Below, in pieces: positions 53,817 to 64,000 of a stretch of 64,000 nt of DNA. Made by a program: the position numbers and the translations under genes. The DNA is from Gordionus sp. m RMFG-2023. Its lineage: Eukaryota > Nematomorpha > Gordioida > Chordodea > Parachordodidae. The DNA is taken from NCBI RefSeq assembly GCF_954871325.1, contig NC_088775.1, forward strand, positions 51,995,561 through 52,059,560. Direction: 5' to 3'. The notes below the pieces were generated by a model. The model saw nothing but the letters and a program-made list of their open reading frames with translations, did not search any database and was not told the DNA's origin. Numbering within the stretch: the first letter of the stretch is position 1; each line of letters starts with the position of its first letter.

Positions 53817-56800
53817 GTTCTCCACACTATAAATTGAATTCATCATAATAACGTAATGGGGGTTTCGAAACTCTTTTTTTAAGAGTTGTATTTTCATTTT
53901 GTTTTGCATCTTCCAAATCTTCAGTCATTGTTGTGGATATTTCCTTGGCTTATACATAAGCATCCCTCAGTTGGTCGGCATGCTTGTTTTTTTTACAATA
54001 CCCATACAATATCGCACTTTTCCGTTGAACCAATGTCCCTTCATGCCATCCCGCAGTCCTTTCGTTTTTTTACCCAAACCTTTTGCTTCTCTTCAAATTC
54101 ACGGGGCTCAACGTTCCTATCTGTGTGTAATTAAAACATTCTCAAAATTTAACCGGTCCGGAGTCCCACTTCTCCTTCCAGCGTAGAAACGCGTCTTTAT
54201 CGTATGTATGTAACGCTCAGCCAAACCATTCGATTTGGGGCTATAAGGGGCCGATCTAAAATGTTTTATATTATTTTTAAAAAGAAACGTTTTGAATTTA
54301 GATCCAGTAAACTGAGTACCGTTATCTGAAACAATGTAACGAGGTAAACCAAATCTAGCGAAATAATTACGCAGATTATTTATTATACTCGTCGAATTAA
54401 TATGTGTTAAAATTGCAACTTCAACCCATTTGGTAAAAGCGTCTACGCAAATTAATCAATACTTTCCAGATACGGGGCCTGTCAAATCAATGTGTATTCG
54501 TTCCCAAGGTCAGGTAGGAATGTTCCAATTGTATAACGGCCCTTCTCTGGCTCCCAGTCTTCCTTCCTGACAACTCTTGCAGCTTTTGACGAACTCTTCA
54601 ACATCACGATCAAGATTCGTCCAAAAGACATAGTATCTGAATAAAGATTTCATCCTCACTATCCCAAGATGTCCTTGATGGATAACATTCCAAACCTCTT
54701 TTTTTTAGATTATTAGGAATCATTATAAAATAATAACCCTTCTTCGAAAGAAATAAATTAAGATGATTTTTTTTAAACTCTCCGAATAATTTTTCATATT
54801 ATTAATATGCCAATGATTTTTTATTAACTTAATGATCTCTTTGAGATTTATATCATTAATCGTTTCACTTATAACTTTACTTCGAGAACGATAAATCTTC
54901 TATTAAATTGATTTTTACTTCTCTAATTTCATCTTCAAATTTTTTTTTAACTTCATTAATTTTTTCTCTCTCTACCCTCAAATGGGATAGAGCGTCGGCG
55001 CATCTGTTTTGATTACCCGGCCTATGAATTATCTCATAGTCTTAATTTAAAAGCTTCGTCGCCCACTGTATTAAACGGTTATTTGTTATTTTATTTAGGT
55101 TTCTTTTATCACCTAAGATATATTTTAAAGGTTTATGATCTGTAACCAAAATAAAATGTCTTCCATAAATATATTGATGAAACTTCTCGACAGCGAACAT
55201 GATCGCCGAAGCTTCCCTATAAATGGTGTCGTAATTCTTTTCAGCCGCCGAAAGTGTCCTCGATGCGTATGCAATCGATTTTTCCTGGCTAGTAAGAAAT
55301 CGGTGTGCAATAACAGCTTCTAAACCATCTTCGGAAGCGTCACAAGAAATCACGACAGGAATATCGGCTGAATAAGAAATTATTGTATTTTCTTTTGATA
55401 ATATTTTTTTACTTTATTAAATATTTCATCTTCTTTAGCTGACCAAAATCCTCACATTTTTACTCTTTAGTTGGTGTAAAGGCGCACAAATAGAATGTAA
55501 ATTTTTTATAAACGATTCATGATAATTTACCATTCCCAAAAACGAACGTAATTCTTTAACATTAGACGGTGTTTTACAATTTTTTATAGAATTAATCTTA
55601 TCTTCGGTTCAATAACATGACCTAAATAAGTAACTGACTTTTCTCCAATTTTAATTTTGCCTTAAAATCTTATTAATACTTCTTCTAGATTAACTATATG
55701 ATCAAAATTATTTTCGCCTACAATAATTACATTGTCTAAAAACACTAAACATAGAAATTCCCTTTAATAGGTTTTGCATAAAGCGTTGAAATATTATCGG
55801 AGCGCTAGTCAACCCAAAAGTAATTCTTTGGTATCGGTAATAACCGACATGAGTCGAAATTACTAATAGGTCTCTACTACTGGACTAACTCCGAATTGTA
55901 AAAATGCACCTCTTAAATTTATCGTTGAAAATATTTTACCACCCGCGATCCTATTTGTCAGGTCGACAAAAGTTGGTAGTAAATCGTTATCTATCGCTAA
56001 ATATTTGTTGATTGTTAAACGAAAATCTCCGCATATCCGCAGCACCGGATTTCTTTAAAATATTAACCGTTGGCGTAGCCCAAGTAATTGGAGTCTTTGT
56101 TGGATCCACCTTCTCGATAACGCCTTCATCTAAAAGTCTGTCCAACTCAGCTTCAACGGTTCGACGCAACGGGGAATTCTTCTAGATGGCAGCGCAATTG
56201 GCACCGTATTTGGTTGTATCTTGATAACGGCTTCATGTAATTTTATTTGCCCTAATTTTTTTTTTAAACTTTTGGAAATTTTGAAACAATAGTATTTAAA
56301 CTGAAATCTTTCATATTTATATTATTAATTCGAACTTCTTCAGGAAGTTTTATATCAAATTTTTTAAGAAAGGGCATTCCAAAAATAAGAGAATTCTCAC
56401 CCTTAACTACCCAAATGGGAATTTTGAATTATTTTTTACTTCCACTAAACATTTACCCAATACTTCGATTTTGATATGGTTATATCCTACTAGTTTATAA
56501 GCAGGTGATAATGGTGGTTTGCCTATGCGACTCCAGGTAACCTCATCTATCACTAAACTCCGCGCCAGTATCAAATTCCATAGTAAGCTGCAGCCAATTT
56601 ATCTTCGCATCTTTATTAGCAAAAGACAGGCGAGGTGTCCGCGGTATAATCATTTGTTAGCATGCGTTCTACACTCTTTCCCTATGTGGTTTGCATATTA
56701 CTTTTTTTGACTGAAATTAGGTTTTAAACTTGGTTTATAAAAATTATGGTTGAATTTCTTAGCATTATAATTATTATTATTGAATTTGTTTACGTTATTA

Positions 56801-57458
56801 TAATTATTCCTAAAATAAGTATTTTTGGAACCTTGCATAGGCTTATGTTTAATTATTTTATTAACTTCTGTCAGGGTTTCTTTCTCCAATGAAGAGAGCG
56901 CGATAGCTAGACGCACAGTATCTTCAAAAGTAATATTTCCTTCGGCATATTTTGACCGAAGTTCTTTGTCTAGCTCAGGTAACCCTACTCCTAAGATGAA
57001 AATATCTCTTAAGAGTTCATCAACCGTCGATTTAAAATTACATAAAGAGCAAATGCTTTTTAATTTGATTGAAAAATCGATCTTTTTAAAGTATAAAAGT
57101 TATTGCTATATAGAAAAATACTCGAAATCTCTTAAATATTTTTTCTAAATTCTCAAGGAAAATTGGATAATTTATGTTATCTAAGTTATTAGGAAAGTAA
57201 AAAATTTTAATTATCAGTGCCTATATAGGCTAATAATAAATCTTTTTTTTATTTTGATCAACAATATTTTTTACTTTGAAAATGAGTTCAATATTATATA
57301 GGTAATCCAGAATATTAACTTTTTCTTTTATGAATTCAGGAATATGAAATTGAGTAGGTTCTTCAATTTTCTTCAGAGTCATGGTATAATTTTAATCTTT
57401 TTATTTTTATAATAATTCATCGTCGTCAAAAATGACTTGAAAATAAATCGTCGCCAAA

Positions 57459-57582
57459 TGAAAATTCAGAATAATAATATAAAGTGATTTATTTCATATA
57501 ATAAAATATATATATGTTTTTCTATTTATATCTTTTATAATAAATTGTAGCTTAAAAAATCAATTTATTTTAATACATTACA
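57459..57582 (-). repeat. 5' LTR of the gypsy fossil
   Basis: 124 bp, TG...CA, next to the primer-binding-site region. Shares TAATATAAAGTGATTTATTT and TTATAATAAATTGTAGCTTA with the other LTR. Confidence 0.88.
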
Positions 57583-57587
57583 ATATC

Positions 57588-57828
57588 CTAGATTCTGAAA
57601 CTCAGAAACATATCTTAGAAGCTTTTAAGGAGAATCATCCATTTTCTCTATTAACTTGCATCATAATAGAAATACTAAAACATTCCCAATAATGTTATAT
57701 TTTAAGAAAGATAGAGGTGTTTAAAGTAAACTTCTAAAAAATTTTCATCTGACTCAAAGAAATGGAAGGATATTGCCTTTATGCCTGTGCAGAACCTTGA
57801 AAATTGTAACCCTTATTATCAATTCGTA
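57588..57828 (+). other. right flank of the gypsy insertion, possible hAT-like continuation
   Basis: Starts immediately after the ATATC duplication. Short coding-like text (ETHILEAFKENHPFSLLTC) suggests that the hAT-like remnant at 53280-53672 resumes here. Too decayed to be sure. Confidence 0.35.
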
Positions 57829-57860
57829 TGCCCGGGCTGAGCCTGCAGGTCTCTGCAATA
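57829..57860. mobile_element. GGCCCGG MITE end fragment
   Basis: CCCGGGCTGAGCCTGCAGGT then CTCTGCAA, like the right end at 3890-3920. Confidence 0.4.
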
Positions 57861-57971
57861 TATCATACAAAGATGAATTTTAAAGAAAAATTATTTAATA
57901 ACTTTTAAAATAACCACTATATTTTCAAAATTTTTCACCAAATAAAACACCCGCAACCCTGTAATCTATGT

Positions 57972-60507
57972 TAGTGAAGGTCACGGTCCGGTCTTTGGTC
58001 CGGACTGGACCGATACCATCGGACCGGACCACGGTCCTTAAAAAAAGATCGATCCATATTTGTTTAAAAAACATATTTTTTTTAACCTAATTTAATTTGT
58101 TTTATCATTTTATTAAATATAAGAGTATTATATAAACAATATAAAATTAATTATGAATAATATAATAATTAATACAAATATTTAATTTAAATAAATGCTA
58201 ATGTCTTTGTTTGTAGACCTTCCTTGGAAGGAATTAGAAGAGGGACTTAATGGAGGCGGTAGATCTATTCCATTCTTTAACCAAGAGCCCATACACATCA
58301 AAGCTTGTATTGTTTTGTTTGAAAGCCTGACAAGATCTCCTGCTTTCGAAAATATTTGTTCACAGGGGACAGATGTTGCTTGAATTGCTAAAAAATTTCT
58401 AGCTGCTAATGAGAGGACTGGAAATCTATATAATAAACTATATTGACTATTTAAAAAATATAAAAGACCTTTCACTATTGGCTTTCCACCACTAATATGC
58501 CATCCTTTAATGAAACAAGAGGTTCATTCAAATAGGTGATATTTTCTTCAATGATTTCTGCCGATATATAATCCCTTTCTGAATTTATTTTTTTGGGATA
58601 AAATTCTTTCTAAAAAACTAAATTCATTGATTTTTTCCTGGCACAAATGTTTGAAAATTAGGATTTAATAAATAAATATTAAAAATATACCTGAGAATCC
58701 GTTATTCCTGTATTTTTCCTATTTTCCATATTTTGAAAATTTGGTCATATACTCAATTCTATTAAGAGTATTAGGCATTTAAACTTGTTTTAATCTCGGA
58801 TCCAATAATGTTGAGACATATGATTCATAGCAAAATAATTCTTTGAGATATTTCTGCATTTTAACCAGCATGTTATTAAGAATTTCTTGTATTGTTATTA
58901 TCCTTTTTTATATTATTTTAAATTTCATTATTTATATTCTCCATATATAACATGGAAATCCCAACTGTAGGATATTTGGTTCCTGATAAATCAAGTGTGG
59001 TTTTATAGAAGGGCCTTAGAAAATCTAGAGCCTCTTTAAGGTCTTCTTTTTCACACTCAGTAAAGAAAACCCCTTTAAATTGTTTGTAATTCAACTACTT
59101 CTTCTATAGCATCCATGTTCTAATAATTAAATATTTTTTAGAAATAATTGGATAAAAATGTAAATACCTCATAAATTGTATTCATCATTAAATAGGAGCT
59201 ATTCATCTAATAGGGATATCAGAAGGGATTTTAAATTTTGTAATACCCTTATTTTCACATATTTGTACATATGCTTGATTTATTTTGGGTGATTTATTTA
59301 TAGAAAAGGCTATGTCTCTACACTTTTCTAGGATAGTTGTAATATATGATTAACCTTCCTGAGATATTAGGTTTAGAATATGGGCACAGCATCTAAAGCC
59401 TTTAAATTTTTGTTCCTTATAAATATTCTGCAAAATATCCATGCTTTTTAGGATGTTATTGGCATTATCTGTTGTACAGGCCAGTATATTCTCCTCCAAT
59501 TGATATACATCAATTACTTCTTTTATAGCTAAGGATATTTCTTCAGAAGTATTAGGAAATGGGATATGATTTATATCTAGTAAAATATTTTTTATGTAAA
59601 AGAAGAATCAATATAATGTGCAGTAATGGCTATAAATGAAATTTTATTTATATTGCTCCACATATCTGTGGTAAAGCTTATTAAAGAATTATTTTTATTT
59701 AAAATATCTTTTAGAAAATTTCTTAGTTTCTCAAAATTAGCTGTATAAAAATTTTTAACATTGTTTTTTGACCAAATTGTAGCAGTTGAGTTTAAATATT
59801 TGATTAAATTATGAAGACCTGAACTTTCAAAAGTCTTCATTGTCAGAGAGTCCATTATTACCCATTTTATAATGAGTTGGTTCATATGATCTGTTTGGAA
59901 TTTATCCAATGGTATTGAAGAAAGTGATTTTGTACTTGTGGAGGGCATATTTAAATTAAGAGTAGATTGTGTTTTTGAGATATTTTCATTATTAGAAGTA
60001 TAAATTTTATGTTTTATCAAATGTCTGCTTAAGGTACCTAATTATTTTATTAAGAATAAGGTTAAATTATTTTGACAATGAATTATTCAGACAGTTTCTT
60101 AAGAAAAAATAGATATATAAATAATAACCAAAATATTTTAATACTGCTTATTTTGATTAATTTATTGCTTAAAAAATTATAAACAATTATTTTGTTACTT
60201 GTTGCTGACGATATGTTAAATTTGGTATTACAGTGAAAACATATTCTTTGTTTTTTATTAGGACTATAAGTAAAATGTTTCTTGAACAAACTTATGGTTT
60301 TCATATTGTAAAAAAAAAATTAACAAAATCTAAAATAACTCCTCTAGAAAAATATCATAAAATAAAAAATACAAAAAAATTATATTAATTGAATAGTAAA
60401 GTAAACTTAAATATTAATAAAAGACCGGTCCGGAACACGGTCCTCAACAAAAAGATCGGTCCGGTGCCGGTCTAAGACCGATAGGACCTGACCGTTGACC
60501 TTCACTA
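57972..60507 (-). mobile_element. hAT transposon with perfect 8-bp target duplication
   Basis: Ends TAGTGAAGGTCACGGTCCGG and the inverse (GACCGTTGACCTTCACTA), flanked by ATCTATGT on both sides (57964-57971, 60508-60515). Subterminal regions are packed with GGTCCGG/CCGGACC blocks, probable transposase sites. 2536 bp, encoding a broken minus-strand transposase. The intact ends suggest a comparatively recent insertion. Confidence 0.95.
58182..60304 (-). pseudogene. hAT transposase (BED finger, RNase H-like, dimerisation)
   Basis: From high to low coordinate: BED-type finger with CFHCNTKF (about 60230) and, after an interruption of some 150 bp, RHLIKHKIY (about 60015); linker and catalytic start (59592-60020) with LISFTTDMWSNINKISFIAI and TAHYID, the D of TTDMW being the first catalytic aspartate; a decayed middle (58500-59580); and the dimerisation domain (58182-58475) with FPVLSLAARNFLAIQATSV and PCEQIFSKAGDLV. 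Frame changes in the middle and the split finger make it inactive. Typical hAT transposases are about 600 residues, which fits this layout. Confidence 0.9.
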
Positions 60508-60650
60508 ATCTATGTTAAAAAAATATTGAACAACTTTTTTAATGTCACACTTACATAAAAAATTATAAAAAGTTTTGTTATCACCTTTTTTTCTTTTGCT
60601 TAGTTAAAGATATTCTAGGTATAATAATTTAAAAATAATTATATGTAAAT

Positions 60651-61010
60651 TAGAGGTCTGCATTGGGCAAGATTTACGCCCGCCCATACTTTGAATAGAC
60701 ATGGTCAGGTTTTTTAAAATATTTTCAACAATGAGCGGGTGGCGGGAGTGTTGAAAAAGTTTTTAAGTAATGGGCGGGTAAATTTTTCATATTTTTCAGA
60801 CGAAATGAGCAGACGACTCCAATTATTAAAAATATTTATTTCATAATATGGCATATTATATATGTTTAATTAAAAATACATTTAAATAAATAAAAGAGCC
60901 TAACCAGCCATTAAAATAATTTTTAAAAATTAGGTGGGCGGGTTTAATAAATTTCAAAATAACGAGTGGGCAGGCTTTTTGGCTAAAAACCCGCCCAATG
61001 CAGACCTCTA
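60651..61010. mobile_element. hAT MITE, variant B, 360 bp
   Basis: Perfect inverted ends TAGAGGTCTGCATTGGGC / GCCCAATGCAGACCTCTA, with flanks ATGTAAAT and ATTTAAAT (7 of 8 equal). Interior GGGCGGG blocks between A/T stretches. Close relative of the fragment at 29310-29490. Confidence 0.9.
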
Positions 61011-61380
61011 ATTTAAATATTCATCTTAGTTATTAAATCTTAGTTAAAATCTTTTATTTGAAAATTGATTCTTTTTAAAAATTTAATTTTTTTTTCTCTC
61101 ACTTTATTTTATCATATGTGAGACATAACTTTTATTATTTAATATTTTATTCAATTCGTATATTACATATAAACATTATATAATAAGAAATATATTCGTA
61201 ATTACACTGATACGTGAATATTGATTATATAAAATATTTAAATGGTATTCATAGTCATAGAAATTGCTTGCTTAGTAGTACCTATTTAATTAAAATATTA
61301 AAAAATGTTAATCTTAATTTATTATATATTTAGATTACTTTAGTCAATTGGTATTGATGCATAATTTGATTTATATTGGT
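61011..61380. other. AT-rich sequence, nothing seen
   Basis: No coding text or repeats. Confidence 0.4.
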
Positions 61381-61384
61381 TATT

Positions 61385-62425
61385 ATTTGCCCCCTTGTGC
61401 TTGGTCTGGGAATTAATGACCTATATTTGTTTTTGAAGACCCCGAAAAAATTTTCAATTGTGGTAAATATGGGGGAAGATACTCTATTCTCTCTTTATAA
61501 GCATCAATTAGATGACTTTTATGTATTGAAGCATTATCCATAACTAAGATGGCATCAGGTGGTAACATGCTAATTATATCCGTTAACGAATCACGGAATA
61601 ATATTTCATTATATGATCCTTCGATGATTTTATAATGCAAAACTCCACAAATTCCTATAGTGCAAAGTACATTTATATTTTTTCCTTTTGAGGGTGGAAC
61701 CTTTACTGATGGTCTCACATTGAATGGTGCCCAAGCATAGACAGGTACAACATGAAAATTGATGCCTGTTTCGTCGAGAAAATAGAGTCTTTCTCTGGAA
61801 ATGTTCAGCAATCTGCGGCAATACACTTGCCGAATATTGATAGCTCCCGGTGTATTCATGCGATCCGGCTCTTTCCCAGCTCTTTTTTGGACTATCGGAT
61901 GTTTTTGATATATTTTCTTATGGTTCCAATATTTTTTGGCGAACCAGAAGGCAAATTCTCAATTATATCCTTCACTGTGTAGGTATTATTGGCCATTAGC
62001 AGGTCCATAATTAGCCTTTCAATGTTTGCTGTACCTTAGATTTTACTCCCTCTTTGTAAGAGAGAATTTTTTAAGGAATCACCAATAATTTCTGGAAATG
62101 TCGACATATTAACAAATTTAACTATGTCCTTAATCTTCATCTGTTATTCCTCTGGCATTGCTCAAATTTTCATTACCATTTCAATTTTATCTTTGTTCCA
62201 ACAATTGTATGTTCTTTTGGGTTTAGGAATAGAGGATAGTTGAGGATGATTTATATTTTCATTAATAGTTGCTAAAGAATTATTATTTGCAGAAATGTTA
62301 GAATGTGATTGATAATTTTCCATATCATTCTCATCTGAGATTGGCAAAGAATAATTTACAGAAGTACTTGGGAATAAAGGAGAGTTATTAAAATTATGTG
62401 AAAGTATATAATCAATATTAAACAT
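61385..62425 (-). pseudogene. Tc1/mariner-type (IS630 superfamily) transposase
   Basis: Minus strand. N-terminal Ser/Asn-rich region (62162-62425) ending RTYNCWNKDKIEMVMKI, a helix-turn-helix continuation (about 61900-62150: IVKFVNMSTFPEIIGDSL, then VKDIIENLPSGSPKNIGTI), then the DDE region (61413-61859): ERLYFLDETGINFHVVPVYA with the first D, PSKGKNINVLCTIG, PDAILVMDNASIHKS with the second D, and YLPPYLPQL. A frame change near 61445 separates the last part, FFGVFKNKYRSLIPRP. One TAG and one TGA interrupt the N-terminal half. No inverted ends found, so element limits are unknown. Confidence 0.82.
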
Positions 62426-62429
62426 CGAA

Positions 62430-63055
62430 AAAGTAAAATCTATATTAAAGATAGGAAAATTAATTAATATTAAATTAAATATACAAAAATATTAAATTAA
62501 ATGATATGTGAAAAAATATATTTTTTTATGTATTAAAAAAGTTTTTTTTAATTACAAACTTCAAGTGCGGCATTGTTTGAAAGTGTTATATATTTTTAAC
62601 ATAGATTAATGTTTAAGTATGATTAAAATAATATCATTTATTTTTTTTTAACATCTGGTAAAAAATATCCCCCACTTTCACTGTAAATATTTTTTTTTAA
62701 ATTATTTTCAGAAACATTTTTTTTAATGTACATAAATAAGTTTTTATTAAGTAAAAAATTGAGATTAAATATCAAATAATTTAAAATTCTATTTTTACGT
62801 AATATTATTGGAAAAAAAAAATATTTACTAGCTTATTACAACTTTCTTCTTTTTTTTGGCATTGGCTACAGTTTTTATTTTGTAGGTGAGCGAAAGGGTT
62901 ACATAAAAATTTATAATTTATTTTATTTAAATAACATATTTCACAATAAATTTTATTTTTCAAGTACAGGAATTAACAAATATATATCCATAAGAGGGCG
63001 TTAAATGCATAAATATGAAAATATATTCTTAGGAAACCAGAATAATTATTGGATA
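62430..63055. other. AT-rich sequence, nothing seen
   Basis: A/T-rich; no coding text. Confidence 0.4.
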
Positions 63056-63059
63056 GCGC

Positions 63060-64000
63060 TTTTTTTATATTTGGGTGTAAATACATGTGAAAAACCTAAA
63101 AATTTTTAAAAAATATAGGTTTCTTTGACATTTAATTAATGAGTAGGTTTAGAATCGAAAAATAATAGAAAATTTGTAATGCAAAATCTCTTCATTTTTG
63201 GTTTACACCTGTATATTTAGGTGTTAAGCATTATCCTAAAAAATATTTTGAAAATATTATGATTTGAACGAATGCCGAGCTCAAAACCGACCACTTACTA
63301 AATATTCGATTGACCAAATTTGGTAGTAATATTAACTGGAAAGTGTTCATTTTTGATTTATTTATCTATAAATACGTGTAAATCATTATCCCAAAAAATA
63401 TTTTAAAAATATCGTGATTTGACAGATAACCGATTTGAAACCGTGCCTGCCTATATACTTTGCATTGCAGGCGTTATCCATGGAAAATTCTTCATTTTTG
63501 GTTTATACATGTACAATAACGTGTTAAGCATTATCATAAAAAATATTATGATATGACCAAATGCCGGGCACAAAACCGACCACTTACTAAATATTCGATT
63601 GACCAAATTTGGTAGTAATATTAATTGGAAAATGTTCATTTTTGGTTTATTTAGCTATAAATATATGTAAATCATTATCCCAAAAAATATTTTAAAAATA
63701 TCGTGATTTGACAGATAACCGATTTGAAATGGGCCAATGACTAAATACAGCATTGCTGGCGTTATCCATGGAAAATTCTTCATTTTTGGTTTGCTTGTAC
63801 AATAACGTGTTAAGCATTATCCTAAAAAAAATTTTAAAAATATTATGATTAGACCGAATGCCGAGCTCAAAGCCTACAACTTACTAAATATTCGATCGAC
63901 CAAATTAGGAATATTAACTGGAAATAGTTCATTTTTAGTTTAAATATCTATAAATACGTGTAAAACATTATCCCAAAAAATATTTAAAAATATCGTGATT
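63060..64000 (+). repeat. dimeric satellite, about 145-bp monomers, about 290-bp unit
   Basis: Monomers start (CATTTTTGGTTTA-like) at about 63193, 63348, 63493, 63637, 63781 and 63930. They alternate in two types: A monomers carry ATTATGATTTGAACGAATGC and ATATTCGATTGACC; B monomers carry ATCGTGATTTGACAGATAAC. Dimer spacing is 289-293 bp. The array runs off the window end. Confidence 0.92.

Larger units (their letters stand above)
53678..57582 (-). mobile_element. Ty3/gypsy LTR retrotransposon fossil with both LTRs
   Basis: Nearly full-length layout on the minus strand, about 3.9 kb, flanked by the 5-bp duplication ATATC (53673-53677, 57583-57587). Parts from high to low coordinate: right LTR, primer-binding-site region (TTTGGCGACGA), gag (about 56700-57390), protease region (about 56300-56600), reverse transcriptase (about 55500-56170), RNase H (55042-55353), integrase (about 54200-54700, with a zinc-binding region), polypurine tract (GTGTGGAGAAC), left LTR. 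It carries many breaks and cannot be active. The two LTRs are visibly diverged, so the insertion is old, though younger than the fossil at 10.2-12.3 kb looks. Confidence 0.92.

Overview
This is about 64 kb of a very AT-rich (by eye roughly a quarter G+C) eukaryotic nuclear genome, dominated by transposable elements in all states of decay. Spliced exons with GT-AG introns of several kb, together with hAT, MULE, piggyBac and Tc1-like transposons, LINEs with a C-terminal restriction-like-endonuclease-type region and Ty3/gypsy fossils, point to an invertebrate animal. The exact lineage cannot be read from the window. There are no bacterial operons, tRNAs, rRNAs or CRISPR arrays.

The best host signal is one plus-strand multi-exon gene. 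Exons were placed at 8899-9026, 25597-25744, 28791-29054, 31725-32057, 32318-32502, 34315-34420 and 37927-38297. Nearly all junctions are phase 1 and all are mutually in phase. The protein is hydrophilic and rich in Ser, Lys and Pro, and I do not recognise it. Its introns have become landing sites for LINEs, MITEs, hATs and MULEs. Further candidate exons lie at 30130, 38709, 47445 and 49342.

Layout. 1-8 kb: LINE 5' fragment, 146-bp satellite in inverted arrays, a hAT with DUF4371-type transposase remnants, and an unidentified decayed gene. 9-12.6 kb: a foldback-like element, a Ty3/gypsy fossil and a LINE tail. 13.6-17.3 kb: an unexplained G/T-rich stretch split by a hAT with 8-bp target duplication. 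17.5-20.7 kb: a MULE whose ends are tandem repeats. 21.8-25.4 kb: a hAT containing a second element with about 700-bp inverted ends. 25.6-38.9 kb: the host gene with inserts. 39-44 kb: a gypsy fragment and a second MULE. 44-47.4 kb: the longest LINE, itself hit by a hAT MITE. 47.7-53.6 kb: hAT remnants, poly-G repeats, a short piggyBac and a hAT-like fossil. 53.7-57.6 kb: a Ty3/gypsy fossil with both LTRs. 58-61 kb: a hAT and a hAT MITE, both with target duplications. 61.4-62.4 kb: a Tc1/mariner-type transposase. 63 kb to the end: a dimeric satellite of about 145 bp.

The most distinctive theme is a set of elements whose terminal inverted repeats are themselves arrays of short tandem repeats (two MULEs, one foldback-like element, and a satellite-flanked segment). 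No complete transposase gene is present, so most families here look inactive.
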